Counted from the first letter of the stretch, positions 9,311 to 20,600 are shown. The stretch is 64,000 bases of DNA from Dyadobacter tibetensis Y620-1 (GCF_000566685.1 NZ_AZQN01000007.1:186001-250000); one strand, 5' to 3'. The notes: a model not told the origin generated them from the letters alone. Numbers and translations: made by a program.

Positions 9311-10027
9311 ATGAAAACATCTATATATTTATTGAGGGTAGCCCTTATATTTTTTGTTATTACACCTGCTTTTTGTCAAAATGTCGATGAGATCATTGAG
9401 AAGCATGTTCAGGCTATGGGGGGAAAAGAAAATTTAAACAAGGTTAAAACCCTGATCACCGAACGAAGCATGTCTGCTTCCGGAGTCGATGTAACGATTA
9501 CAAGTTCCATGATTGTAGGGAAATCGATTCGGAATGACTCCGAAATGATGGGCCATACTATCACACAGGTTTATCATAATGGAGAAGGATGGGTAATCCA
9601 ACCCGCTATTATGGGGGGAGATGGCACCGCTCAGGACATGACCAAGGAGCAGGTTAAACAGCAATTAAGTCAGCTAGATCCTTTTGGGGCACTCATCAAT
9701 TATCAACAAAAAGGGCATAAAGTCAAACTGGTGGGTAAGGAAAAATTGGGTCAGACTGATCACTTTCATATAATTGTTTATACGGCAGATGGCTTAGAAA
9801 TTGATGAATATCTGAATACGGAAACCTATATGGTCACCAAGGTCTCCGTGCCAGGGAATGAGGAATTGGCAGATATCCGTTTCGAAGGTTTCGATGAAAT
9901 AGAGGGCATAAAATTCCCTAAGAATATGTTAGTCAAGAGTCAGATGGGTACAATCAATTTCACTACCCAGAAAGTTTTGGTAAATCCGGCGATCAGCGAA
10001 GAGATCTTTGTAAAACCCGGCAAATAG
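9311..10027 (+). CDS. Secreted LolA/outer-membrane-lipoprotein-sorting-like protein
   Basis: A 238-residue protein with a signal peptide (MKTSIYLLRVALIFFVITPA, cleavage near FCQ). The mature part begins VDEIIEKHVQAMGGKENL, followed by a beta-rich body (VGKEKLGQTDHFHIIVYTADG, YLNTETYMVTKV). This is the pattern of the LolA-like lipoprotein carrier fold found in many Bacteroidota periplasmic proteins annotated as outer membrane lipoprotein-sorting proteins. Ligand unknown. It has its own well-matched promoter upstream and is followed by a small lipoprotein gene. Confidence 0.7.
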   Translation: MKTSIYLLRVALIFFVITPAFCQNVDEIIEKHVQAMGGKENLNKVKTLITERSMSASGVDVTITSSMIVGKSIRNDSEMMGHTITQVYHNGEGWVIQPAIMGGDGTAQDMTKEQVKQQLSQLDPFGALINYQQKGHKVKLVGKEKLGQTDHFHIIVYTADGLEIDEYLNTETYMVTKVSVPGNEELADIRFEGFDEIEGIKFPKNMLVKSQMGTINFTTQKVLVNPAISEEIFVKPGK

Positions 10028-10041
10028 GGTATTCAATATAG

Positions 10042-10070
10042 GCAGGGGGTAAGGATAACTCATCCCCTGC
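10042..10070 (+). terminator. Possible terminator hairpin
   Basis: GCAGGGG (10042-10048) pairs with CCCCTGC (10064-10070). The T-tail is weak (TGTTTGAAG), so attenuation rather than full termination is possible. Confidence 0.4.
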
Positions 10071-10108
10071 TGTTTGAAGATTAAAAATACATGCTCCCCA
10101 AAAGTCCT

Positions 10109-10726
10109 ATGAACCCTAAACTAACAAGTCTTTCTCTGATTTTATTGTTTTATGCTTGTACTACTCAAAACAGTCGACTAGACCAGGATGAGGCAAGAAA
10201 TGAAGTCAATACGCCAGAACAGAAGGTTGTTCATTATTATAAGCATACTAAAAAAGGTCGTAAAATACATGTTAAGGAGCTTCAGATAGAAGGGATGCCT
10301 TTGGTTGAGATCCAGATAATCCCCTCCGGGTATCCTAATAATCACCCTGTAGAAATAGGAGCTGTAGATCCCATAGACCATATTGAGCTGGCCGACCTCG
10401 ACCGAAACGGAGAAGACGAGCTTTATATTTTTACTAGAGAAACCGGAATAGAAAAAAAAGGCAATTTCTACGTGTTTGCCCCATTAAAGGGTGAAAAGTT
10501 TGTTCAAATTGAAATGGAATTCCTGGATCCTAAGGAATTTCTCAAGGGTGGTAAACTGGAAGGATATCTGGGACACGACCAATTTGTTCTAGAAAAAGAC
10601 CGGGTAATCAGAACTTATCCCATCTTCGAGTTCAACGACACCATCGTAAAAGCTACCGATGCACATCGAAAAGTAATCTACAAAATTAAAAACCATCAGA
10701 TAAAAATGATGGATTCATACCGTTAA
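10109..10726 (+). CDS. Lipoprotein of unknown function
   Basis: A ~205-residue predicted lipoprotein. From the Met at 10109 the N-terminus is MNPKLTSLSLILLFYAC, a signal sequence ending in a lipobox Cys; an in-frame Met at 10091 adds six residues without improving it. The body contains IELADLDRNGEDELYIFTRETG, reminiscent of FG-GAP/PliI-type calcium-binding or inhibitor-like beta proteins, but no family can be named with certainty. It follows the LolA-like gene by ~80 bp and a weak hairpin. Confidence 0.65.
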   Translation: MNPKLTSLSLILLFYACTTQNSRLDQDEARNEVNTPEQKVVHYYKHTKKGRKIHVKELQIEGMPLVEIQIIPSGYPNNHPVEIGAVDPIDHIELADLDRNGEDELYIFTRETGIEKKGNFYVFAPLKGEKFVQIEMEFLDPKEFLKGGKLEGYLGHDQFVLEKDRVIRTYPIFEFNDTIVKATDAHRKVIYKIKNHQIKMMDSYR

Positions 10727-11039
10727 CTGAAAAGGTAACCGCAAGGCGGATATTTACAGAACCGCTACTACCGGCTTACAAATTATATTTTTAGAGAAAT
10801 TATTAAATTTTTCTATCAAATTTCGAGTACGTTTCCAGCCATAATTGTGATTGTAATTCTGGAAAGTATGGGAATTTCTCCCTGTTTACCTTCTTATTCC
10901 GTAAAAAAAATGGTTAATTGCAAAGCTGCATTAATTGTTCTTACAAAAAAGTACTTTCCGGACAATTTTAGTTAAATTCCAAAGGACCCCTTTATTCATC
11001 TTCATCAGCAGCTGGGGTTCTGAACTTTTCCATTAAATT
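10727..11039. other. Intergenic stretch, no gene seen
   Basis: 313 bases, AT-rich toward the 3' end. It presumably carries the BCCT transporter promoter, but no clear TTG-N19-TAnnTTTG match, RNA or repeat was found. Confidence 0.5.
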
Positions 11040-12626
11040 ATGTTTAACAAAATTTTACGTAGTAAGCATCTGGTGGTTAATCCACCTGTATTTTTTACGA
11101 CGATTCTTCTTATTGTCATCAGTTTAACACTTTGTCTGCTGTACATCGACCAGGTAGATGCTTGGTTTTCGGCAGCGCAACTAGCGGCCACCCAAAGCCT
11201 CGGCTGGTTTCTGATTTTGGCTGTAAACATCATCTTAATCTTCTGTATCTACCTGGCTTTTAGCAAGTTTGGAAAAATCAAGCTGGGTGGTGATCAGGCT
11301 GAGCCTGAGTTCACCAATTTGTCCTGGTTTGCCATGCTGTTTAGTGCCGGTATGGGCATTGGAATTATGTTTTATGGAGTAGCCGAGCCGGTTTCCCATT
11401 TTGCCTCTCCCCCCCGCCCCACAGCCAATGCATTCGAGACGGCCATACAGGCCATGAACTTCACTGGTTTGCATTGGGGCTTACATGCCTGGGCCATTTA
11501 TGCCATAGTAGGGTTGTCTCTGGCGTTCTTCGCTTACAACCGGAATTTGCCAATGACCTTTCGCTCCTTGTTCTATCCTTTCTTGGGTGAAAAAATCCAT
11601 GGTTGGATTGGTCATTCCATTGATATTTTATCGGCATTGGCTACGATTTTCGGCCTTTCTACTTCCCTAGGTTACGGGGTTTCCCAGATTAGTGCGGGCT
11701 TGAACTTCCTCTTCGGATGGGAAATAACACCTATTTTCCAATCAGTTATGATTCTTGTCGTCATTTCTTTAGCGACAATTTCAGTGGTTTCAGGCCTGGA
11801 TAAGGGAGTAAAAATCCTGAGTAACCTAAATATGTTCTTGGCAATAGGTCTTATGTTGCTTGTCTTTATTTTGGGGCCCACCCTATTTATTCTTAAAAGC
11901 TATGTACAAAATACAGGATCCTATTTTGTGAGCCTGATCGAAATGAGTACATGGAATGATACCTTTCAAGAAAGTGGTTGGCAAAATGCCTGGACCATTT
12001 TTTACTGGGCCTGGTGGATTGCCTGGTCACCATTTGTGGGCAGCTTTATAGCGCGTATCTCTAAAGGCCGTACGGTTAAGGAATTTATCCTGGGCGTATT
12101 GATCGTCCCAGCCCTTATTACCCTGCTTTGGATGAACGTCTTTGGCGGTAGTGCCATACACGGTATCCTCGCTGGAAATAATGATGTGCTGGCAGCCGTT
12201 CAAAACGACATTTCTACAGCCCTGTTTATATTTCTACAAGGCTTTCCTATGACAGATCTGCTTTCTATACTTTCTGTACTGCTGGTATTCTCCTTTTTTA
12301 TCACCTCGTCGGATTCAGGATCCCTGGTAATTGACAATATCACCTCGGGAAGTGCCCCCAATTCCCCAGTGTGGCAAAGAATATTTTGGTCCTATGGCCA
12401 AGGATTTATAGCCATTATCCTTCTCTGGGGCGGAGGACTCAAAGCCCTGCAAACGGCAGTAATCATTACCGGTATCCCCTTCGCAATATTACTGCTAGTC
12501 ATGTGCTTTAACTTATATAAAGGACTCGAAGATGAGATTAAAAAACAGGAAAAACGGCTAAAGTCCAAGCAAGAAAAAAGCTATAAAGAGATTATCTCCG
12601 AGTTGATCGAGGAGCAACAATCATAA
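11040..12626 (+). CDS. BCCT family betaine/choline/carnitine transporter
   Basis: A 528-residue inner-membrane protein with the ~12 hydrophobic helices of the BCCT family. Diagnostic stretches are [23 protein letters not shown] near residues 95-118 and [20 protein letters not shown] with the Trp-rich substrate-box helix. A charged C-terminal tail ([19 protein letters not shown]) resembles the osmosensory tail of BetP-like carriers. It likely imports a quaternary ammonium osmolyte with Na+ or H+; the exact substrate is unresolved. The tandem UspA gene starts 13 bases after the stop, pointing to a shared osmotic/stress transcript. Confidence 0.92.
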   Translation: MFNKILRSKHLVVNPPVFFTTILLIVISLTLCLLYIDQVDAWFSAAQLAATQSLGWFLILAVNIILIFCIYLAFSKFGKIKLGGDQAEPEFTNLSWFAMLFSAGMGIGIMFYGVAEPVSHFASPPRPTANAFETAIQAMNFTGLHWGLHAWAIYAIVGLSLAFFAYNRNLPMTFRSLFYPFLGEKIHGWIGHSIDILSALATIFGLSTSLGYGVSQISAGLNFLFGWEITPIFQSVMILVVISLATISVVSGLDKGVKILSNLNMFLAIGLMLLVFILGPTLFILKSYVQNTGSYFVSLIEMSTWNDTFQESGWQNAWTIFYWAWWIAWSPFVGSFIARISKGRTVKEFILGVLIVPALITLLWMNVFGGSAIHGILAGNNDVLAAVQNDISTALFIFLQGFPMTDLLSILSVLLVFSFFITSSDSGSLVIDNITSGSAPNSPVWQRIFWSYGQGFIAIILLWGGGLKALQTAVIITGIPFAILLLVMCFNLYKGLEDEIKKQEKRLKSKQEKSYKEIISELIEEQQS

Positions 12627-12639
12627 TACCAGTGCCATC

Positions 12640-13521
12640 ATGAACAACCAATCAAAAAATATAAATATAATAGTAGGTCTCGACCTGTCTGAAATGGATC
12701 CTTATCTCATCCAGTATGCTCGACTACTCAATGAAATTTTGGACACGAGTAGGACCGTGTTTGTACACAATCTTAAAATAGGCGAGTTACCAAAAGAGTT
12801 ACTCCCAGCAGACAAACTTGCACCTATTTCTAAAAGGATTCAGGAAAAACTTACTCAACAAATAAGAAATACGAATCCTAATTATACCTTCGAAGTAGAG
12901 GTAAAAACAGAAGCATATTCCGAACTTGCCTTTATGAGTCTGGCGAAATCGGTAAAACCAGATCTGCTGGTCCTGGGGAATAAACAACACCTGGAAGGAA
13001 ACGGAGGTCTCGGCCAGAAACTGGTTCGGGTTCTGCCTTGTTCTACCTTGCTCATCCCTGAAACCTTCCGGTCACCTATTCACAAAATAGTGGATGCCAT
13101 TGACTTTTCCCGTTATACACAACCCGTCATGGAATGGGCTGAACTGTTTAAAAGAAATGCGAAGGGTAAAGTTGTTGACCATTCCGCTATTCATGTTTCC
13201 AAGTTTAATTGGGGCTTTTTCCCTACGATGAGTGAGCAGGATATTAAAAGGGCCACCCAACAGGACATGGAAAAAAGACAACAGGAATGGGCAAAAAAAT
13301 ATGCTAACTTCTCAGATATCGCCATCGTTGCCGCCGAAGGCAAAAGTATCGCTTCTACCCTACTTCAATATGCTCAGAAAAGCAAAGCTGAAATGATGAT
13401 ATTGGGGGTAAAAGGCTCTACTTCAATATCAGACTTATTTATGGGAAGTGTGGCTAATGATCTGATCCAAAGGCCTACTGACATCTGCCTACTTTTCGCA
13501 AAACCCAAAAAGGATATATAG
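12640..13521 (+). CDS. Tandem universal stress protein (two UspA domains)
   Basis: A 293-residue cytoplasmic protein made of two UspA-like halves. The first opens with NIIVGLDLSEMDPYLIQYA and closes with DLLVLGNKQ...VRVLPCSTLLIPE. The second closes with AEMMILGVKGSTSISDLFMGSVANDLI, retaining the G-x2-G-x9-G-S/T-like ATP-binding signature. It sits immediately behind the BCCT transporter, an arrangement known for osmolyte transporters whose soluble UspA partner senses ATP or stress. It is followed by a strong terminator. Confidence 0.88.
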   Translation: MNNQSKNINIIVGLDLSEMDPYLIQYARLLNEILDTSRTVFVHNLKIGELPKELLPADKLAPISKRIQEKLTQQIRNTNPNYTFEVEVKTEAYSELAFMSLAKSVKPDLLVLGNKQHLEGNGGLGQKLVRVLPCSTLLIPETFRSPIHKIVDAIDFSRYTQPVMEWAELFKRNAKGKVVDHSAIHVSKFNWGFFPTMSEQDIKRATQQDMEKRQQEWAKKYANFSDIAIVAAEGKSIASTLLQYAQKSKAEMMILGVKGSTSISDLFMGSVANDLIQRPTDICLLFAKPKKDI

Positions 13522-13550
13522 GCAAATTCCGGTAAACAGAACAGTAAGAA

Positions 13551-13582
13551 GCATCTTTCACGACCTGTGAAAGATGCTTTTA
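13551..13582 (+). terminator. Intrinsic terminator of the BCCT-UspA unit
   Basis: A 10-bp perfect stem GCATCTTTCA (13551-13560)/TGAAAGATGC (13568-13577) with a 7-base loop is followed by TTTTATT. The remaining ~280 bases up to the next gene are AT-rich and show nothing else. Confidence 0.85.
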
Positions 13583-13878
13583 TTATGATTATCCCCCATC
13601 ATTTTCTTCATATTTACCCACACTTACACATCAGTGAAACATCTTCACACCATTTCTCATTTAAATTGCATAGCTTAGTCACCGTTTAGGGTTTATATAT
13701 GGAACGTTTATCTGGCTTACTGAGCGCTAAAGATTCCCATTTTTAAGAAAGCCTGGGCTCTAATATGACAAACCTACCCAGCAAAATTTATTTTGATTCG
13801 TTATAAAAAATTGGCGGTTAATGAGTCATGGTTAAATGTTAGCAGTCTCGAGGTAATCTCTTGTTTTTACCAGCATAC

Positions 13879-14469
13879 ATGATGGATTTTGATACCATAC
13901 TACACAATATTCATAGACATATCGAACTCACTCAGGCCGAAAGCCATCAGTTTTGTAATCTACTTAATTACAAGAAGATAACACGTAAAACACTCATTCA
14001 GGAAGCAGGCTCTCCTTGTCGGATCCTTAACTTTGTCATCAGTGGAGGACTGAGATCTTATTGCCAGAATCCTAATGGCAAGGAAGCCACGATAATGTTC
14101 TGTTTCAAGGATTGGTGGGTTACAGATATGTATTGTTTTATAAATCGCCAAACCGCTATGATGGAAATAGAAGCTATGGAAGATAGTGAGATATTCCAGC
14201 TTAGCAGAGATAATTTTGATAGGCTGCTGGAAATGAACCCCAAGTTTGAACGCTTTTTTCGGATTCTTATGCAGAATGCTTACAGCAGAGAGCAATTACG
14301 GATCATAGAAAACCTCACACTTCCGGCGGAAGAGAGATATTTCAACTTTATAGAAAAATATCCCTTCATTGCTAATCAAGTTACTCAGAAACAAATCGCA
14401 TCCTATTTGGGCATAACCCCAGAGTTTCTGAGTGTTATTCGAAAAAATAAAGGGCGGGGCATTTCTTAA
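13879..14469 (+). CDS. Crp/Fnr family transcriptional regulator
   Basis: A ~196-residue regulator from the ATG at 13879 (or 13882); a TTG further upstream (13861) is less likely. The N-terminal cyclic-nucleotide-binding-like domain includes ILNFVISGGLRSYCQNPNGKEATIMFCFKDWWVTD. The C-terminal winged helix reads LTLPAEERYFNFIEKYP ... TQKQIASYLGITPEFLSVIRK. Members of this Bacteroidota subgroup usually lack cAMP-binding residues and often regulate an adjacent gene. The monocistronic look and the long leader suggest autoregulation; targets unknown. Confidence 0.88.
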   Translation: MMDFDTILHNIHRHIELTQAESHQFCNLLNYKKITRKTLIQEAGSPCRILNFVISGGLRSYCQNPNGKEATIMFCFKDWWVTDMYCFINRQTAMMEIEAMEDSEIFQLSRDNFDRLLEMNPKFERFFRILMQNAYSREQLRIIENLTLPAEERYFNFIEKYPFIANQVTQKQIASYLGITPEFLSVIRKNKGRGIS

Positions 14470-14532
14470 GGTACATTAATCCTTATTACAGCACTATACT
14501 TTTACTTTGTATTAATATCAAAAAATACTAAA

Positions 14533-14892
14533 ATGTTGATACTCATAGCAGGACCTTATCGCGGTGGTACCAATGATGACCCCGAGCTTATTAAAAAAAA
14601 TATGGATCGTCTGGAGGCTGTTGCCCTACCCATATTCAGAAAGGGGCATGTACCTATTATTGGGGAATGGCTCGCTCTTCCGCTGATGCACCTCGCTGGG
14701 TCTTCCCAAATCGGGGATGCCGCATGGGAGGAAATCCAATACCCCGTGGCCCATCGTATATTGGAGCGCTGCGACGCAGTACTGAGGATTCCAGGCACTT
14801 CTGCAGGGGCTGATCAGGATGTGGCCCTGGCGCATAAATGGGGATTAAAAGTTTATTATCATCTGGACGAAATCCCCATGGCTAATGAATAA
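14533..14892 (+). CDS. DUF4406-like nucleoside deoxyribosyltransferase-fold protein
   Basis: A 119-residue protein: [17 protein letters not shown] at the N-terminus, AEW-type stretch [10 protein letters not shown], and [21 protein letters not shown]. This is the layout of DUF4406/nucleoside 2-deoxyribosyltransferase-like proteins, with the SAGAD segment at the expected nucleotide-binding position. Its stop overlaps the start of the NudK-type gene by 8 bases, implying translational coupling. It likely acts on a nucleotide or nucleotide-sugar; no reaction can be fixed. Confidence 0.75.
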   Translation: MLILIAGPYRGGTNDDPELIKKNMDRLEAVALPIFRKGHVPIIGEWLALPLMHLAGSSQIGDAAWEEIQYPVAHRILERCDAVLRIPGTSAGADQDVALAHKWGLKVYYHLDEIPMANE

Positions 14893-15460
14893 AGTAAAGA
14901 ATATAGAAACGGAGATTTTATCGGATAATTGGTATACCCTAAAGAAAATCTCTTTCGACTATTGCAAGAAAGATGGCAGCTGGCAAAGGCAGCAACGTGA
15001 AGCCTATGATCGAGGGAATGGGGCGGTAATTCTCCTCTATAATCAGGAGCAGCATACGGTCATCCTGACCCGACAGTTTCGTATGCCTACCTACATCAAC
15101 GGAAATGAAAGCGGTATGCTCATCGAAGCTTGCGCAGGACTGTTAGACGGCAATAATCCGGAAGACTGCATACGCAAAGAAACAGAAGAAGAGACTGGAT
15201 TTGTAATTGGGGAAATTACAAAAGTATTCGAAGCCTATATGTCACCCGGCTCCGTAACAGAGATTCTATATTTTTTTATAGCCTCCTATACCCCAAATAT
15301 GAGAGAAAATTCGGGGGGAGGCCTGGACCTTGAACAGGAGGAAATAGAGGTCTTAGAGGTTACTTTCGACCAGGCCCTTCATTGGATAGACACTGGTGTT
15401 ATTAAAGATGGAAAAACCATTTTACTCTTACAGCATCTCAGACTAAAAAGCATATTATAA
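14885..15460 (+). CDS. nudK: NUDIX hydrolase, GDP-mannose pyrophosphatase NudK-type
   Basis: A 191-residue NUDIX enzyme. The Nudix box region ([20 protein letters not shown] followed by EETGF), [16 protein letters not shown], a GGGLD-EEEIEVLE stretch and a C-terminal [13 protein letters not shown] closely follow the pattern of E. coli NudK. The predicted reaction is hydrolysis of GDP-mannose or another sugar/dinucleotide pyrophosphate to a sugar phosphate and a nucleoside monophosphate in the cytoplasm. It is coupled to the DUF4406-like gene upstream (8-base overlap) and precedes csaA by only a few bases. Confidence 0.88.
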   Translation: MNKVKNIETEILSDNWYTLKKISFDYCKKDGSWQRQQREAYDRGNGAVILLYNQEQHTVILTRQFRMPTYINGNESGMLIEACAGLLDGNNPEDCIRKETEEETGFVIGEITKVFEAYMSPGSVTEILYFFIASYTPNMRENSGGGLDLEQEEIEVLEVTFDQALHWIDTGVIKDGKTILLLQHLRLKSIL

Positions 15461-15474
15461 TAATGGTAGGAAAC

Positions 15475-15816
15475 ATGAACAATGAACCGTTAACCTGGCA
15501 ACAATTTGAACAGGTAGAAATGAGAGTGGGAACCATTCTTACCGCCCAAGATCTTAAAGGAGCTCGTAAACCAGCCTACGAGCTTACTATAGATTTTGGC
15601 ACTTTCGGAATTCGTAAATCATCGGCGCAAATAACAAAGCGATATAATGCGGAGGCTTTAATTGGACAACAGATTATTGCAGTCCTCAATTTCCCCCCCA
15701 AACAGATCGCCACTATCATGAGTGAATGTCTGGTTTTAGGAGCTATTGAAGCCGACCAACTCGTTACGCTCCTCAAGCCGGGTATGCCTGTGGAAAATGG
15801 AACCCGAATAGGATAG
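15475..15816 (+). CDS. csaA: CsaA-like tRNA-binding domain protein
   Basis: A 113-residue OB-fold protein from the ATG at 15475 (MNNEPLTWQQFEQVEMRVGT); an in-frame ATG at 15463 is also possible. The EMAP/Trbp111-like signature is VEMRVGTILTAQDLKGARKPAYELTIDFG, KSSAQIT and VLNFPPKQIA. CsaA proteins bind structured RNA such as tRNA and were described as export-associated chaperones in Bacillus. Third gene of a tight run with DUF4406 and NudK; a functional link is not obvious. Confidence 0.88.
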   Translation: MNNEPLTWQQFEQVEMRVGTILTAQDLKGARKPAYELTIDFGTFGIRKSSAQITKRYNAEALIGQQIIAVLNFPPKQIATIMSECLVLGAIEADQLVTLLKPGMPVENGTRIG

Positions 15817-15824
15817 AAATGAAA

Positions 15825-15858
15825 GGAATGGTTTAGCTTTGCGACCTAAACCAATTCC
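15825..15858 (+). terminator. Hairpin after csaA
   Basis: GGAATGGTTTAG (15825-15836) pairs with CTAAACCAATTCC (15846-15858) with one bulged base. No T-run follows, so it may be a weak terminator or a processing stem. Confidence 0.4.
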
Positions 15859-15895
15859 ATATCTGACGCTCTAAAAGATTATACCCACTTGCCAT

Positions 15896-16357
15896 ATGTT
15901 CATCTTATTTCTTACACTCCACTCTTTCGTACGATGGATACTGCTCCTTTTCCTTATTTATACAACGATCAAAGCTTACGCAGGATGGAAATCCGGTAAA
16001 GAATTTTCAGAGGCTGATCGCTGGCTTGGACATTGGACCAATACCTTCGCACAAGTGCAGCTGACCCTGGGCATTCTGGTCTTTGTGAAAAGTGCCCTGG
16101 CCAAATATTTCTGGGCAAATCTGAACGAGGTGGCATTAGATTCTGAAGCGACATTCTTTGGTCTTTTTCATATGGTAGGAATGGCACTCGCCGTCACAGT
16201 CATTTCCATTGCTGTCGGAAGCTCTAAACGACAGAAAGAAGATCAGGCAAAATTCAAAAAACTCTTTCAATGGTTTCTTTTGGCCATCATAATCATTCTT
16301 ATATTCATACCTTGGCCATTCTCCCCACTGGCTAGTCGGCCTTGGATTCGATTGTGA
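15896..16357 (+). CDS. Four-helix inner-membrane protein
   Basis: A 153-residue protein with four hydrophobic segments (about residues 3-25, 50-68, 83-108, 123-143). It opens MFILFLTLHSFVRWILLLFL and has a conserved-looking TNTFAQVQLTLGILVF, plus a His in GLFHMVGMALAV. Proteins of this shape are widespread in Bacteroidota and resemble small cytochrome-b-like subunits, but haem ligation is not proven and no named family is assigned. Confidence 0.65.
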   Translation: MFILFLTLHSFVRWILLLFLIYTTIKAYAGWKSGKEFSEADRWLGHWTNTFAQVQLTLGILVFVKSALAKYFWANLNEVALDSEATFFGLFHMVGMALAVTVISIAVGSSKRQKEDQAKFKKLFQWFLLAIIIILIFIPWPFSPLASRPWIRL

Positions 16358-17657
16358 CTTTTTCCAGGCTATTATCCTTTTCCTGTTTGATAATAGATTT
16401 AGCATCACTTCGGGAAATTACTTGAAGCGTCACTAGCCCTAAGGTATTATCGATAAGGCTATCTAAACCTAATCGAAACTACCGATAATATCCCACAAAA
16501 TAACCTATTAGTTATAAACTCATTTGTTTTTTTAATTTGGAATTATTCTTAATAAAACAGACTTAGTAATTTCTATGCCTTTACCTACTTCATCGACTCA
16601 TGGTTCTCCTTGGCCAATTTTAAATATATATTGAATAACTTATTGATAAATGTACGACGGACAACTAAATATATGCGGTTATCAAGTCATCTAATTATCA
16701 CAAAAATGGATTAGCTATATACGTTTATAAGATTAACAAATTGCTGGACTCGTCATGGAAGGTAAATCACGAAGTAATTAGGCAGCCATTTTTTTTGCAT
16801 TGAATGTCTGAAAATTCGGGTATAAATCATTCAATCAGTTTATAAAGGCTAAAGAAATTATCAAAATGTAACATTTAGTCGATTCAGCATTACGTATGCC
16901 CTCTACCGTAACATCTTTTTAGATTCGATTCTAGTATACGTCTACATTTCTTCAAATTGGGATAAATTACTTTTAAAATAACAAAAGAATTATTTCTGTA
17001 TGTTGAGATTGTCCTTCTACATAATCAAATCTTACTGATCAGGAATAGCCTCTTAATTTTATTCTGTCGATCCATTTCTATCCAGATTTTATCCAATCAA
17101 AAAATTAAGGTAAAACTCCTAAGATTCCAATATTTTATGCTTTCCATTTCTTTAAAGCCAGAAACTATCTAAAGTATAGTCAATAGAAACCGATTATCAA
17201 TCAACAGGATGTAATTGACGTATACCTGTTTATTTCTGGTTTTGCACCTCCAAATTCCCAGCCTATATTTGCATGCGATAAGCCCATCGAAGCTATGTGG
17301 ATATACTAATATTCACATTTTTTTGAGATGTAAAAGAACCCTTCTAAGAAGAAAAGTCACAAATAAAACATCTAGAATGTCTTATCGAATTTTAACCTTT
17401 AGCAATAATATGTGCCTGTAGAAATTTATATCATTTTTATCGGGCCTTAATTATTCATAACCTTAAACCTGACTAAATGACTAAAACTATACCTTAAGCG
17501 GAAATACAATCCAGCACCTGCTTGCGATCATCGGTCCAAGCCACTCACGAACAGTATAGCGCCAAAATGAAAGGCTGAATATGCCTATGGAATTGCTATG
17601 TCCTTACAAATCAATATTACCCTTTAATAATAACTTCTATCCTCTAATCGGATCATC
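16358..17657. other. 1.3-kb AT-rich region without a supportable gene
   Basis: The longest gene-free stretch outside the accessory region. Only short frames exist (for example 68 codons from 17215 with a TTG-type start) and none looks like a protein. No tRNA, terminator-like hairpin or repeat was recognised. It could hold the regulatory region of the large secreted protein, a decayed gene or an unrecognised RNA. Confidence 0.5.
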
Positions 17658-20600
17658 ATGAAAAAACACAAGCTAACAATTTATCCAGGCGGCGGAAAGC
17701 TCCTTGGATGGGTACAAAAGCTCAGCTTAGGCCTTCTATTGGGTTTGATGAGCTTTCAGACAGCACTGGCTACCAATGAAACGTTTCCGGCGGGTGCATT
17801 CATTGTCAACATGGGTGTCATGCCACAGACAACGGGAAATGGACTTAAGCCTTACGGTATGGTTTATGACCTTTTGAAAAATTATAATGTTAATGTACGC
17901 TGGGTCCTGGATGAGGGGAAAGCCAAAGACGGAATCGACTTTACACATAATGGGGTAAGTTATAAGGGTAGTGCCTTTATAATCCCGGCCAACATGCGTA
18001 CTCCGGCAGTCAATGCAGCCATTAGCAGCTGGCAAAGCAAGGGTGTGGTGGGAGTCACGACCACTAGCAGCCTTACCGTAGACGTAGATTACGTATTGCG
18101 GGTGGCTCCTCGCTGGGTGCTCGATCAAAAGAATGGTAAAATTGCAGCTGGATTCTTTGAAGAGGCCGGCATACCCGCTACAGCCCATGGAGGAAGTAGC
18201 GATAAATATTGGAAAGAACCTTCGGCATTAAATAGCTGTGACGATATATTTGTTATGCCTCATGCCGACCCTACCTGGGAAACCCATAGCAACCTTTATT
18301 ATTGGAACAAAGATTATAAAGGAGCGATTTGGGCCGGTTGTCATGCTGTGAGTGTATTAGAAAATGTAAAAAACCCTGGCAACACCATCCAACTGAACTT
18401 CCTTACATCAGGTGTACCTAATGGTGCATCGACAGGCTTGATAGACTTTGGCGATCATGATGATCCAGAGACACCCTACACCCATCAACTTCCAGGCAAT
18501 CCGGTAGCACAATACCTGGGCATTACCGATGAGGCACAAACCAATGGTTCTGAACAAGTATACTTGCCAAAGGCAGGCGGCGGCTGGTTACCCAGCACCA
18601 ATATGATTACCTATGCGACAATCATAAAAAAGACAACAGTACCACCAGGAACTGCTGCCATTAATATTTATGGACGCGCCTTCGGTGATAATACCCGTGG
18701 GCAGGTAATGTATCAGGCGGGCCACGATATAGGTGGTGATAAACCAGAAAATATCGCCGCACAGCGCATATTCTTCAACTGGAGCTTCCTGGCTATTATC
18801 GACAAAGCGCCTAATCTAAGCCTTACATTACCTCCGGGCTCCAGCGAGTTTGTAGGCGCAGGCTCAGCCATTCAACTTGGAGCGGTAAGCACCACTCCTG
18901 GCATCACCTATAAATGGACCAGCAGCTGTGGAGGGACCTTTAATAACAGCACCATCGCCAATCCTATCTATACAGCACCCAGCACGACTTCTAATACACC
19001 TTGTTTGATTTCCGTTACGGTAACAGATGCTTGTGGAAGAGAAACCGTAGAAACGAAGTCAATCACTGTTGTTTCCCCTATTACGTTCACGGGTTCAGTA
19101 TTTAATGATCTTAACGGACTGACTGACAATAATGTTAACGGGACTAAAATTGGTAATCTGGCCTCAGCGCCATCAAATATCCCTTTATATGTAAATATCA
19201 GCAATGCTTCAGGTATAGTAGTAGGATCGGTAGCAGTAGATGCTTCAACTGGTAACTATGCCTGGACAACTTCTTCTTATAATAATGAAGCCTATACCTT
19301 TAGTCTTAGTACTGCACAGGCCCCTCTTAACCAACCCCGTCCCGCTAACCCAACCCAATTGATTGGCCAAACCGGAGACACCTGGGCGAATACAGGGGAA
19401 AATATAGGAACTGGTGCAGGAAGTGATGCAACACCAAATGGAGAAGTCGTAGCGGTAATTGCGGGTGCGGGCATTTCTAATATTAATTTTGGTATTGTGT
19501 TAGCCCCAAAAGCCGGCCAAGGAGCCAATACAACGGTAAATAAGCCAGGAACACAGTTTGTTGATGTACCATTAAATACTTTCGTCAATACGACACCAAG
19601 TTCAGGTGCGGTAAGTAAGATCAGGATTACTGCTATACCTTCTACAGCGACCGCACTTAAAATCAATGGCGTTACTTACGACTCCAGCAATCCCATACCG
19701 GCTGCTGGGATCGTGATCACTACCGACGCCACCGGTCTCCCTGTTTCTGGTACGACCATATCTATAGATCCGATCGCAGAGGGTGCCACATCGGTGACAA
19801 TCCCATTTAAGGCTATCAACACCGCAGGTATTGACTCACCAAATACGGGCCAGGCTGTTATGACATTAACAGCACCTTCTATTATCATTTCAGGTTCTGT
19901 TTTCAATGATGCCAATGGCTTGAACGATCAAAAAGTAAACGGACTTCCCATTGGTAACCTGGGTACATCTGGCGAACCCATACCATTATATGTTAATGTG
20001 AGCAATGCCTCAGGAACCATTTTGGCCTCCCTACCTGTAGATCCTGTTCAAGGCCAGTATGCTTGGACGAATGCACCGGATGAGGCGGCAACCTATACCT
20101 TGGCTTTAAGCATGGTTCCAGCAACAGTAGGGCAGCCCCGACCCGCCAATCCCACTCTTTTAGTAGGAAAATTGGGTGATAAATGGGTAAACACCGGTGA
20201 AAATATAGGTACAGGCAATGGCAACGACGGCAATCCGAATGGAGAGCTATCCGTAACGACCAGCGGTGCAGGGGGAATTTCCGATGCGAATTTCGGAATA
20301 GAACTAGCGCCAATTGCAGGCCACGGAACTGCCACTGCGAATAACGCTCCTGGAGACGGTCTGGTAGAGGTGCCTATGACTGCATTTACAAGCGTGAAAA
20401 ACAGTACGGATGCAGCTCCTGGAAACGTTGCCAAAATTGTGATTACTAGCATGCCAACCAACGCCACTGCCATCAAAATTAATGGAGTAACTTATGATAG
20501 CGTAAATCCATTCCCACTTTCAGGAGTGGAACTCGCAACGGATAATAATGGTCTACCGATTGCTGGTATCAGTATTTCAGTCGATCCTACCGTTAGTGGC

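Noticed and set aside
17215..17421. 68-codon frame in the AT-rich gap
   Set aside because: Non-ATG (TTG-type) start, no recognisable protein features and no ribosome-binding context.
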